The notes beneath the pieces were generated by a model that was not told where the DNA came from, made no database searches, and saw only the letters and a program-made list of their open reading frames with translations. DNA of 64,000 nucleotides. Source: Acidobacteriaceae bacterium (GTDB lineage Bacteria; Acidobacteriota; Terriglobia; Terriglobales; Acidobacteriaceae). The translations under genes were made by a program, and so were the position numbers. This document shows positions 16,932 to 24,310 of this stretch, piece by piece. The DNA lies in contig JASHRF010000063.1 of NCBI GenBank assembly GCA_030037545.1, forward strand, positions 1-64,000. Direction: 5' to 3'. Position 1 is the stretch's first letter. Each line of letters begins with the position of its first letter.

Positions 16932-17045
16932 AAGTCCGAAGTGAAACCCCACGACGGGTGCAGTCCAGCCATGCCGCTTCCCACAAATGCGCAGAATGGC
17001 GTCTAGGGGTGCTACAGGCTACTCCAGTTTCACTTTACTTTCACT
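16926..17045. promoter_or_regulatory. AAGTGAAA/TTTCACTT motifs, candidate integrase arm sites (right)
   Basis: AAGTGAAA occurs at 16926-16933 and 16939-16946, and TTTCACT(T) at 17028-17035 and 17039-17045. All lie in the last 200 bases before the right attachment repeat. They are the same octamer as the left cluster at 7543-7579, giving a symmetrical arm-site layout. Confidence 0.6.
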
Positions 17046-17081
17046 GAAACCGGCTGCTGTTTTGCTAAGTTGTTGATTTTA

Positions 17082-17128
17082 TTGGCGTCCCCGACGGGAT
17101 TTGAACCCGTGTTATCGCCGTGAAAGGG
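17082..17128. repeat. attachment-site repeat, right copy (within tRNA-Glu)
   Basis: Identical over 47 bases to 7362-7408. It covers the tRNA CCA, 3' acceptor strand, T-arm and anticodon arm up to the anticodon loop, consistent with crossover in the anticodon region. Confidence 0.95.
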
Positions 17129-17160
17129 CGGTGTCCTAGGCCGGGCTAGACGACGGGGAC
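17083..17160 (-). tRNA. tRNA-Glu (anticodon UUC)
   Basis: On the minus strand a complete cloverleaf is visible. Acceptor GTCCCCG pairs with CGGGGAC, followed by discriminator G and an encoded CCA. The anticodon loop is CTTTCAC with anticodon TTC. The T-arm is ACGGG-TTCAAAT-CCCGT. The sequence closely follows bacterial tRNA-Glu. The base pair 27-43 reads C-A instead of C-G. The gene remains intact because the element carries the 3' half. Confidence 0.95.
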
Positions 17161-17664
17161 GCATCGGAAGCTTGATGGGCGGCCGAAACCGCCGCGTGCG
17201 TGGGAGCCGGGAATACGCCTTCATTGAGGCTAACAACTCGCGCAAACCATGTCAAAATAATAGATTTGCCCATGAGGATCGAGCCAACCCCTCAGCGCGC
17301 GAGATTGCTGAGCGCTTCAGTTGCGACGGCCCTGCGCCGCTTTTGTTTTCGACGGGCAGATGAAGGGCCTGTTGCGTCTGAGTGAATTGCCGCCGGAGGG
17401 AACCGCAAAGGGCGCGTACCCGTAGAACCGGAGTGGGTTATTCTCGATGCAGGCTCTGGCAATGAATCCAGCCTCCGCTTCGCGTGAAACCGGCGGCTGC
17501 ACCCGACCAGGCGCCATCGGGATTGACAGGATCTCCGGCCGTGCCAGAGCAATCTCCGGCTGGAACGGAGCAATTTTCCGCGAGGCAAGAGCAAATTCCG
17601 GTGAGAACGGAGCGGCCTCTCCATCCGGGAGCAACGGGCTGCGGGCCGGCACAAAGGACGAAGA
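17161..17664. other. Intergenic region with a 21-bp minisatellite
   Basis: No convincing gene. Between about 17553 and 17616 a degenerate 21-bp unit is repeated three times (AGCAATCTCCGGCTGGAACG; AGCAATTTTCCGCGAGGCAA; AGCAAATTCCGGTGAGAACG, each followed by one further base), with a partial fourth. Because 21 is a multiple of three, the open frames across it on both strands are likely artefacts of the repeat. It separates the tRNA-Glu gene from the efflux operon. Confidence 0.6.
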
Positions 17665-18762
17665 GTGACGAAGAACGTACTCCATCGAACACCGATTTTT
17701 GGGGCCATGCTTCTGATGGCGCTGGCCAGCGGCTGCCACAGCAAACCGGCCGCGCCGGCGGGACCGGCCATGCAGGCCATGCCAGTGCAGACGATTGCCG
17801 TCAAGCTGGCGTCCGTGGCACAGAGCAACGACTACGTAGCTACCATCAAGTCGCGGCGCTCGGCCACCATCCAGCCGCGGGTAAGCGGCAATTTAACCGA
17901 AATCGCCGTGCATTCCGGCGATCACGTGCAGGCGGGTCAGGTGCTGATGAAGATCGATCCCAGCCAGCAGGAAGCCATGGTGGCTTCGCAACTGGCCACC
18001 GAGCAGCAGAAAAAAGCCCTCTACGATTACAACCAGATCGAGGTGGAGCGCCAGCAGAAGCTGTTTGAGGCCGGCATCACCAGCCGCGAAGCCTTTCAGC
18101 AGGAGCAACAGGCCTTTCAAAACGCCAAGGCGGATTACGAGTCAGCGCTGGAATCGCGCAAGGCGCAGCAGCAGTTGCTGGACTACTATACGATTCGCGC
18201 GCCATTTGACGGCATTGTCGGCGACATCCCGGTGCACGTGGGCGATTATGTGACCACATCGACGATACTGACTACGGTAGACGAGAATCAGGACCTGGAA
18301 GCCTACATCTACATTCCCACCGAGCGCGCCAGCGAGGTGCGCCCCGGACTGGCCGTCGACCTGCTCGATAACTCCGGCAAGCTGCTTGAGTCCACCTGGA
18401 TCGATTTTGTCTCGCCGCAGGTGGACAGCACCTTGCAGGCGATTCTGGCCAAGGCGCCGGTACACTCCAGTCCCGAGGTTTTGCGCAACGCACAGATGGT
18501 GACGGCGCGGGTCATCTGGAACACCCGGCCGATGCCCGTGGTACCGGTGCTGGCAGTTACGCGCGTAGGCAGCCAGAGTTTCGTCTTCGTGGCGCAGTCG
18601 CAGAGCGGACATTTCTTTGCCCGCGAAATGCCGGTCACGCTGGGCGAGACGGTGGGCAACACGTACGCTGTTTCGTCGGGTCTGAGCGCAGGCGACCGCG
18701 TTATCGTATCCGGAACGCAATTCCTTGTGAACAATATGCCGGTGATGCCGCTGGGCGGGTGA
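17665..18762 (+). CDS. RND efflux periplasmic adaptor lipoprotein (AcrA/MexA family, 365 aa)
   Basis: Membrane fusion protein linking an inner-membrane RND pump to an outer-membrane channel. The lipobox LASGC (about residues 20-24) predicts a lipoprotein. Then come the barrel-sandwich start (SRRSATIQPRVSGNLTEIAV), a helical hairpin (residues about 100-165, AFQQEQQAFQNAKADYESAL), the second lipoyl half (YTIRAPFDGIVGDIPVHVGD), and beta-barrel and membrane-proximal domains ending with GDRVIVSGTQFL. GTG 17665 follows AAGGACGAAGA. The pump gene starts about 240 bases downstream on the same strand, so they are probably one operon. No outer-membrane factor gene is adjacent. Confidence 0.9.
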   Translation: MTKNVLHRTPIFGAMLLMALASGCHSKPAAPAGPAMQAMPVQTIAVKLASVAQSNDYVATIKSRRSATIQPRVSGNLTEIAVHSGDHVQAGQVLMKIDPSQQEAMVASQLATEQQKKALYDYNQIEVERQQKLFEAGITSREAFQQEQQAFQNAKADYESALESRKAQQQLLDYYTIRAPFDGIVGDIPVHVGDYVTTSTILTTVDENQDLEAYIYIPTERASEVRPGLAVDLLDNSGKLLESTWIDFVSPQVDSTLQAILAKAPVHSSPEVLRNAQMVTARVIWNTRPMPVVPVLAVTRVGSQSFVFVAQSQSGHFFAREMPVTLGETVGNTYAVSSGLSAGDRVIVSGTQFLVNNMPVMPLGG

Positions 18763-18798
18763 GAGGGGACCGCTCCGGTGAAGGAGTGCGCCAGGTTT

Positions 18799-18912
18799 TG
18801 AAAGGGCACGGCTTAAGCCGCGCCGCACAAGTGTCAAGATTGCAAGCGGCTTTAGCCGCTAAAGGATTGAAGATGGCATAAAACCCGCTGCCCTCAGGGG
18901 CTAAAGCCCGCA
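18799..18912. repeat. GGCTTTAGCC-type palindromes between adaptor and pump genes
   Basis: Three palindromes share the core GGCTNNAGCC: GGCTTAAGCC near 18810, AGCGGCTTTAGCCGCT at 18845-18860 and GGGGCTAAAGCCCG at 18897-18910. They belong to the family seen at 24229, 25615 and 52263-52409. Confidence 0.75.
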
Positions 18913-18998
18913 CGGAAATTGTTTGCGTTTCGGCACGACTGAAGTTGTGCTCTTTCAAACGACTCCGGTTCTGCTTCATCCGGGAGAGAGGCTTTTAC

Positions 18999-21900
18999 TT
19001 GTTCGTTGATTTTTTCATTCGCCGGCCGGTGTTCGCTACGGTGTGTGCGCTGCTCATCATTCTGGCAGGAGCGGTGTGCATTCCCAATCTGCCCGTAGAA
19101 ATGTATCCCTCGCTGGCGCCGCCCACGGTGACTGTTTCGAGCCAATATGTAGGCGCGGACGCGCAGACGGTAGAGCAAGCCGTCACCATTCCGCTCGAAG
19201 AGGCGATCAATGGCGTGGAAGGCATGCGCTACATCAACTCGCAGAGCACCAACAGCGGCACCAGCCAGATTACGATCACGTTCAACACCGGCTACAACCT
19301 GGATATTGCCGCCGTGGACGTGCAGAACCGCGTGGCCAGTGTGCAGGGCCGGTTGCCCGGCGAAGTGAACTCCACCGGCATCACCGTCACCAAGACCAAC
19401 ATGAACTTTGTCTTCGGCGCCGGCTTCTTCACCCGCGACGGACGCTACTCCAGCGAGTTCATCTCCAACTATCTCGATGTCTACGTGAAGGACGCGCTCA
19501 AGCGCGTTCCCGGTGTAGGCGATGTGACGATCTTCGGCGAGCGCAAGTTCGCCATGCGCATCTGGCTCGACCCGGTGCGCCTGGCCGCGCACGGCCTTAC
19601 GGCAAGCGACGTGGTGAGCGCGCTCCAGGAGCAGAACCTGGAGATTCCGGCCGGCCAACTGGGCCAACCACCCTCCGATCCAAAACAGGCCTTTGAGATT
19701 CCAGTGCGCGTGGTGGGGCGGCTGACCAGCCCCGAGCAGTTCGACAATATTGTGGTGAAGAACTCGCCCAACGGGCTGGTGCTGCTTAAGGACGTGGGCC
19801 ACGCGGACCTGGGCGCCGAAGACTATAGCTCGGTGCTCAAATACTCCGGCCACGAAGCGCAGGGCATCGGCGTGCAGCAGCTTTCGAATGCCAACTCGCT
19901 GGACGTGGATCGCCGCGCCAAAGCCGCGCTCGCGCAGCTCTCCAAGAGCTTTCCGCCCGGTCTTGAATACGCCATCGCCTTTGACTCCACTACCGCTGTC
20001 GGCGACTCGATCCGCGAGGTGCTGCGCACGCTGGCTGAGGCCATCGTCATCGTTATCGCCGTTATTTTCCTGTTCCTCCTCGACTGGCGCGCCACCATCA
20101 TTCCGGCGGTAACCATTCCGGTTTCGCTGATCGGCACCTTCGCGTTCGTCAAGGCCTTCGGCTTCTCAGTCAACTCGCTCACCCTGTTCGGCATCACGCT
20201 GGCTACGGGCTTGGTGGTGGACGACGCCATCGTGGTCATTGAAAATGTGCAGCGGCACATGCACATGGAGCACTCCGATCCGCACCTGGCCACGTCGCGC
20301 GCCATGCGCGAGGTGACCAGCGCCGTGATCGCCACGTCTCTGGTGCTGGTCGCCGTGTTTGTGCCCGTTTCGTTTTTCCCAGGAACTACCGGCATCCTCT
20401 ATCGCCAGTTCTCGCTGACCATTGCGTTTTCAATTGCCATCTCGGCCTTCAACGCGCTCACGCTTTCGCCGGCGCTTTCGGCGCTGTTCCTGCGTGGCGA
20501 AGAAGCGCGGCCGCACCAGCTCGATTTTCTGCACATCCGGCCGGTGTCGCGCGCCTTTTCCGGATTCATCCACGGCGCCGACGCCTTTGTGACCTGGATG
20601 GGCAAGACCTACGCGCGCGTCATTCACGGCGCGCTCGAATTGCGCTACGTGCTGCTGATTGTCTTTTTCGCGGGTCTGGCGGCGACGATGTGGATCTACG
20701 GCCGCGTACCCACCGGCTTCATTCCTCAGGAAGATCAGGGCTACCTGATGGTAATCGTGCAGGCGCCGCCGGGCTCTTCGCTCACCTACACCAGCAATCT
20801 CGCCGATCGCGCGTCGGCCATCATTGGCAGTAATCCCGATGTCTCTGGATTGTTTTCGATCATCGGCATGAGCTTTGGGGGCAACGCGTCGAACGCGGGC
20901 ATGATGTTTGTGAGCACAACATCGTCTAGCGTGCGCCGCGGCAAGGGCCACTCGGCTGCGGACATCGTCGCCGATCTTGAGCCCAAGCTGCAGCGCCTGA
21001 TGCTGGCGCCCAATGGAGGACTGGTGGCCATCATCCAGCCGCCGGCGGTGCAGGGCGTAGGCAGCTTCGGCGGATTCCAGTTCATGCTTCAGGATCAGGG
21101 CGGCAATTCCCTCACTGATCTGGACCGCGTGGCGCACGGGATTGTGAACGCCAGCCGCGCGCGCAAGGACCTGACCGGGCTGATCACCACCTTCTCGGCC
21201 AACGATCCTCAGGAACTGGTGACCATCGATCGCGACAAGGCCAAGGCGCTGGACGTTGAAATCTCGCAGATCGCCTCTACGCTCAATGTTCTCATGGGCT
21301 CGGAGTACGTGAACGATTTCGATTACAACAACCGCACCTACCGCGTCTTTGTGCAGGGCGACGAGCCCTTCCGCATGAGGGCCAGCGATCTGCACAGCTA
21401 CTACGTGCGCTCTGATGCGGGGGAGATGATCCCGCTCGACAATTTGGTAACAGTGGCTGAGAACGCCGGCCCACCCGTGATCACACACTACAATCTTTTC
21501 CGCGCGGTTGAAATCGATGGCTCGGCCGCCCCCGGCTACAGCTCTGGCCAGGCGCTGGCCGCGATGGAGAAGCTTGCCAAAGCGCACATGATGCCGGGCA
21601 TGGCCTTCCAATGGACCGGTCTCACGCTCGACGAACTCGAATCAACGGGCAAGGCGCTCACCATTTTTGCGCTCGGCATTGTCGTGGTATATCTCACGCT
21701 CTCGGCGCAATACGAAAGCTTCGCGCTGCCGTTCATTATTTTGCTGGCCGTGCCCATGGCGGTGCTGGGTGCGTTGGGACTGGTTTGGTGGCGCGGACTT
21801 TCGAATGACGTGTATTGCCAGATCGGCCTGGTGATGCTGATCGGCCTGGCGGCGAAAAACTCCATCCTCATTGTCGAGTTTGCGGAGCAGTTGCGGCGCA

Positions 21901-22187
21901 AGGGCCGCTCCATTCCCGAAGCCGCGATTGAAGCCGCGGAGCTGCGCCTGCGGCCGATTCTGATGACCTCGTTCGCATTTATTCTCGGCGTGCTACCGCT
22001 GGTCTTCGCCTCCGGCGCGGGTGCGTTGGGACGCCAGTCCGTCGGTACCACCATCGTCGGCGGTATGTTGCTCTCGACGGTGCTTAACCTGATCTTCATT
22101 CCCGTGCTGTACGTGCTTCTCAGCCGGCTGCTCAAACGCCATGTAACGGAATCAGAAGAGCCGGTGGAAGCGCATGCGCATTACTGA
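18999..22187 (+). CDS. RND multidrug efflux pump, inner-membrane subunit (AcrB/MexB, HAE1 family)
   Basis: Proton-driven exporter, 1062 residues from TTG 18999, which follows GGGAGAGAGG. The longer frame from 18945 is rejected because family members start with FVDFFIRRPVFA. Features in order: first membrane helix, porter domain, membrane block with GLVVDDAIVVIENVQRHM (the conserved TM4 Asp-Asp pair), periplasmic funnel, and a second half with QWTGLTLDE and TM10-12 (GLAAKNSILIVEFAEQ, conserved Lys). Length is normal for HAE1 pumps. It works with the adaptor upstream. Substrates cannot be told from sequence. Confidence 0.93.
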   Translation: MFVDFFIRRPVFATVCALLIILAGAVCIPNLPVEMYPSLAPPTVTVSSQYVGADAQTVEQAVTIPLEEAINGVEGMRYINSQSTNSGTSQITITFNTGYNLDIAAVDVQNRVASVQGRLPGEVNSTGITVTKTNMNFVFGAGFFTRDGRYSSEFISNYLDVYVKDALKRVPGVGDVTIFGERKFAMRIWLDPVRLAAHGLTASDVVSALQEQNLEIPAGQLGQPPSDPKQAFEIPVRVVGRLTSPEQFDNIVVKNSPNGLVLLKDVGHADLGAEDYSSVLKYSGHEAQGIGVQQLSNANSLDVDRRAKAALAQLSKSFPPGLEYAIAFDSTTAVGDSIREVLRTLAEAIVIVIAVIFLFLLDWRATIIPAVTIPVSLIGTFAFVKAFGFSVNSLTLFGITLATGLVVDDAIVVIENVQRHMHMEHSDPHLATSRAMREVTSAVIATSLVLVAVFVPVSFFPGTTGILYRQFSLTIAFSIAISAFNALTLSPALSALFLRGEEARPHQLDFLHIRPVSRAFSGFIHGADAFVTWMGKTYARVIHGALELRYVLLIVFFAGLAATMWIYGRVPTGFIPQEDQGYLMVIVQAPPGSSLTYTSNLADRASAIIGSNPDVSGLFSIIGMSFGGNASNAGMMFVSTTSSSVRRGKGHSAADIVADLEPKLQRLMLAPNGGLVAIIQPPAVQGVGSFGGFQFMLQDQGGNSLTDLDRVAHGIVNASRARKDLTGLITTFSANDPQELVTIDRDKAKALDVEISQIASTLNVLMGSEYVNDFDYNNRTYRVFVQGDEPFRMRASDLHSYYVRSDAGEMIPLDNLVTVAENAGPPVITHYNLFRAVEIDGSAAPGYSSGQALAAMEKLAKAHMMPGMAFQWTGLTLDELESTGKALTIFALGIVVVYLTLSAQYESFALPFIILLAVPMAVLGALGLVWWRGLSNDVYCQIGLVMLIGLAAKNSILIVEFAEQLRRKGRSIPEAAIEAAELRLRPILMTSFAFILGVLPLVFASGAGALGRQSVGTTIVGGMLLSTVLNLIFIPVLYVLLSRLLKRHVTESEEPVEAHAHY

Positions 22188-22282
22188 GGAGGCGAGAGCA
22201 CTCCTCTGTCGCGCATTTGTGGTCTCCCATCCTTTCGCAAAAGGCGCGCGAGGCGGGGCCCGCCACAATCCTTTGTAGCTCC

Positions 22283-22609
22283 TCATTGCTTCTCGCGGTG
22301 GGCGATGATGAAGTCCTTGATGCGGTCGTAGACAGCGCTGGTGACAATGCCGCGATCGACGAGGTCCTGCTTGGTGCGATAGGGCCTGAAGCGCACAATC
22401 CGCTCCGCCCACGGGCGCGCCATTCCGGGCGCTCTCATCAGCTCGCCGACGCTGGCGTGATTGATGTCGATGCGCGCCTCCGGCGGCGGAGCATGAGCAG
22501 ATGTTTTGGGGGCGCCGCTCGAATCCCGATCCGAGTACTGCGCCGCTCCGGCCAGGCACAGGACGAGCATGGCAACCGGCAGGGCCGCAAATCGAATTCC
22601 GGCTCGCAT
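22283..22609 (-). CDS. ComEA-like helix-hairpin-helix secreted protein (108 aa)
   Basis: Hydrophobic signal segment (RFAALPVAMLVLCLAGAAQY), then a linker, then a helix-hairpin-helix pair: ARIDINHASVGELMRAPGMA and a second helix set ending RTKQDLVDRGIVTSAVYDRI. INxAs.GEL..lpGi is the signature of ComEA-type DNA-binding repeats, which in competent bacteria bind incoming DNA in the periplasm. A start at 22621 (four residues longer) is also possible. The frame stays open to 23287 on this strand but only as the shadow of hisI. It is divergent from the his operon. Confidence 0.75.
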   Translation of the reverse strand: MRAGIRFAALPVAMLVLCLAGAAQYSDRDSSGAPKTSAHAPPPEARIDINHASVGELMRAPGMARPWAERIVRFRPYRTKQDLVDRGIVTSAVYDRIKDFIIAHREKQ

Positions 22610-22674
22610 AATTTTCCAGTGCATCCATTGTCTGCCGGTCCGATCGCCGGCGCAACTCCGATCCAAAAAATCGT

Positions 22675-22703
22675 TTGACAGCACGCGGTATTTCCCGTAG
22701 CTT
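22675..22703 (+). promoter_or_regulatory. Candidate sigma-70 promoter of the his operon
   Basis: TTGACA (22675-22680) is followed after 17 bases by TAGCTT (22698-22703). It lies nine bases before the His leader peptide start. The -10 is imperfect, and the leader start is close to the expected transcription start, so the leader mRNA would have a short 5' end. Confidence 0.45.
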
Positions 22704-22711
22704 GAGAAGAG

Positions 22712-22789
22712 ATGCAAATCCTCCGCCATAACGGTCATCACCATCATCATGGGACCTCCATGCCGGCGGACTGCGATGGCCTGAGCTAA
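22712..22789 (+). CDS. hisL: Histidine operon leader peptide (25 aa, six His codons)
   Basis: ATG 22712 opens a 25-codon peptide, MQILRHNGHHHHHGTSMPAD then CDGLS, with one His codon followed by a run of five. A terminator hairpin follows 28 bases downstream, before hisI. This is the standard layout of histidine attenuation: stalling at the His codons when charged tRNA-His is scarce prevents the terminator from forming. AGAAGAG upstream can serve as a ribosome site. It is unusual to see the tRNA-His gene itself in the same operon. Confidence 0.9.
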   Translation: MQILRHNGHHHHHGTSMPADCDGLS

Positions 22790-22817
22790 TCGGCCAGAGA
22801 GATCGAAAAGAATCATC

Positions 22818-22850
22818 AGCCCGCCGGCGACCATGCCAGCGGGCTTTTTT
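22818..22850 (+). terminator. Attenuator terminator of the his operon
   Basis: AGCCCGC (22818-22824) pairs with GCGGGCT (22839-22845) across a 14-base loop, followed by TTTTTT. The proximal loop sequence can compete for pairing with the region after the His codons. Confidence 0.88.
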
Positions 22851-22882
22851 ATGCTGGAAAATCTAAACCAAGGAATGAAATC

Positions 22883-23242
22883 GTGGAACGCATCGACTTC
22901 GACAAAATGGATGGACTCGTGCCGGGCATCGTGCAGGATGCGCGCAGCGGCGAGGTTCTGATGCTCGGCTTTCTCAACCCAACGAGCTATTCGAAAACTC
23001 TCGAAACCGGCTTTGTCACTTTCTGGAGCCGCACCCGCCAGAAGCTGTGGATGAAAGGCGAAACCAGCGGCAATCGTCTGCGCATCGTCTCTGCTTCGAC
23101 CGATTGCGACCACGACACATTGCTCTTCCGCGTGGAGGTGGAGGGCGACGGCCTGGTCTGCCACGAGGGCACCGTGAGCTGCTTTACGCTTCCTGTCACG
23201 CTGGAACCAAAGCCCGAAGCAGGGGAGGTGCCTCGTGGCTAA
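22883..23242 (+). CDS. hisI: Phosphoribosyl-AMP cyclohydrolase
   Basis: Third step of histidine synthesis: opens the adenine ring of phosphoribosyl-AMP. The 119-residue protein has the family core [20 protein letters not shown], the metal-binding [14 protein letters not shown] (often DCDGDTLL) and the zinc cysteines in [11 protein letters not shown]. There is no HisE domain, so the preceding pyrophosphohydrolase step must be encoded elsewhere. GTG 22883 follows AAGGAAT. The gene overlaps hisG by eight bases. It is the first structural gene after the attenuator. Confidence 0.95.
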   Translation: MERIDFDKMDGLVPGIVQDARSGEVLMLGFLNPTSYSKTLETGFVTFWSRTRQKLWMKGETSGNRLRIVSASTDCDHDTLLFRVEVEGDGLVCHEGTVSCFTLPVTLEPKPEAGEVPRG

Positions 23243-24107
23243 GCTTCGTCTCGGAATTCCCAAGGGCAGCCTGCAGGACGCAACCATCGCGCTTTTCCGC
23301 CGGGCTGGCTGGAATATCTACGCCGACGGCCGCTCTTATTTCCCATCCATCGACGACGTGGAGATCGAGTGCATGTTGATTCGCGCTCAGGAGATGGCGC
23401 GCTACGTCGATCACGGCGTGCTCGATGCGGGCCTCACCGGCATTGACTGGGTAGTGGAGAGCGGCTTGGACGTTGCCAGCGTCACCACCCTCACTTACGC
23501 CAAGCAGAGCCGCCGCAAAGTGCGCTGGGTGCTGGCCGTTCCTGAATTGAGTGGATTTGAGAAGGCCGAGGATCTCGAAGGTAAAATCATCGCCACGGAA
23601 CTGGTGGAGGTGAGCAAGCGATATTTCGCAGCGAAGGGCGTAAACGTGAAGGTCGAGTTCAGCTGGGGCGCAACGGAAGTGAAGCCGCCCATGCTGGCCG
23701 ACGCCATCGTGGAAGTGACCGAGACCGGCAGCTCGCTCAAGGCCAACCACCTGAAAATCATCGACACGGTGATGGAGAGCGAAACGCATCTCATCGCATC
23801 GAAGGCCGCGCTTGCCGATCCGTGGAGGAAGCAGAAGATCGATCAGATTGCGACCATGCTGCGCGGCGCCATCGATGCGCAGGCGCAGGTGGGCCTGATG
23901 CTCAACGTGCGCCGCTCCGATCTTGAGGCCGTGCTCGCCGTGTTGCCAGCGCTCAACTCGCCGACCATTTCGCAATTGAGCGATTCGGAGTGGGTGGCCG
24001 TGAACACCATTCTGGAAGAGCGCGTGGCGCGCGATGTGATTCCGCGGCTGAAGGCGGCGAAGGCTGCAGGCATTGTGGAGTATCCGCTCAACAAGGTTGT
24101 GCTGTGA
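23235..24107 (+). CDS. hisG: ATP phosphoribosyltransferase, long form
   Basis: First committed step of histidine synthesis. At 290 residues it is the long HisG with its own C-terminal regulatory domain (ACT-like, about residues 215-290, [20 protein letters not shown]), so no HisZ is needed. The start [20 protein letters not shown] and the PRPP loop region [20 protein letters not shown] are diagnostic. GTG 23235 follows GGGGAGG and overlaps hisI. Feedback inhibition by histidine is expected from the family. A tRNA-His gene lies directly downstream. Confidence 0.95.
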   Translation: MAKLRLGIPKGSLQDATIALFRRAGWNIYADGRSYFPSIDDVEIECMLIRAQEMARYVDHGVLDAGLTGIDWVVESGLDVASVTTLTYAKQSRRKVRWVLAVPELSGFEKAEDLEGKIIATELVEVSKRYFAAKGVNVKVEFSWGATEVKPPMLADAIVEVTETGSSLKANHLKIIDTVMESETHLIASKAALADPWRKQKIDQIATMLRGAIDAQAQVGLMLNVRRSDLEAVLAVLPALNSPTISQLSDSEWVAVNTILEERVARDVIPRLKAAKAAGIVEYPLNKVVL

Positions 24108-24130
24108 TTCGTCTTGCAGATCAAATTTGC

Positions 24131-24206
24131 GGAGTCTGTGGCCGAATGGTTTAGGCACAAGGTTGTGGCCCTTGCTATCCGAGTTCAATTCTCGGCAGAC
24201 TCCCCA
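24131..24206 (+). tRNA. tRNA-His (anticodon GUG) inside the his operon
   Basis: Cloverleaf: G-1 plus acceptor GAGTCTG pairs with CAGACTC and C73, followed by encoded CCA (24204-24206). The anticodon stem CAAGG/CCTTG encloses loop TTGTGGC with anticodon GTG. The T-arm is CCGAG-TTCAATT-CTCGG. The extra 5' G opposite C73 is the tRNA-His identity mark. It is on the same strand as, and between, hisG (ends 24107) and hisD (starts 24311), so the his transcript probably contains it. Confidence 0.93.
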
Positions 24207-24228
24207 AAGGAATTGTTTGGTGTGAAGG

Positions 24229-24282
24229 GTACGGGCTTTAGCCCGTACATCCAGCAGCCAGAACAAAGGGGCTTTAGTCCCT
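24229..24282. repeat. Palindromic repeat pair between tRNA-His and hisD
   Basis: GTACGGGCTTTAGCCCGTAC at 24229-24248 is a perfect 20-bp palindrome. AGGGGCTTTAGTCCCT follows at 24267-24282. The same pair, with the first palindrome identical, lies in the start of hisC at 25615-25672. Such units may limit polarity or act as RNA-processing hairpins releasing the tRNA. Confidence 0.88.
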
Positions 24283-24310
24283 GAGAGAATGCGCACCAGG
24301 GGAAGATTCG

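Larger units (their letters stand above)
7362..17128. mobile_element. 9.7-kb integrative element inserted in tRNA-Glu(UUC)
   Basis: The element is bounded by an exact 47-bp direct repeat, one copy at 7362-7408 and one at 17082-17128. The right copy forms the 3' half of an intact tRNA-Glu gene and the left copy is the displaced tRNA 3' end, the signature of tyrosine-recombinase integration. Inside are an integrase next to the left repeat, a leftward DUF3987-type ATPase, a rightward run of seven genes with terminase-small-subunit-like and baseplate-hub-like members, an integrase-arm-like protein, a membrane protein and a small winged-helix-like protein. Base composition is visibly more A/T rich than the flanking chromosome. 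There is no capsid, large terminase, portal or lysis gene, so it is not a complete phage. Confidence 0.85.

Noticed and set aside
17292-17828. Long minus-strand frames across the minisatellite and the adaptor start
   Set aside because: They owe their length to a 21-bp repeat and lack ribosome sites or recognisable domains.
22622-23287. Upstream extension of the ComEA-like frame on the minus strand
   Set aside because: The extra 220 codons run antisense through hisI and the attenuator and have no protein character; they are a shadow.
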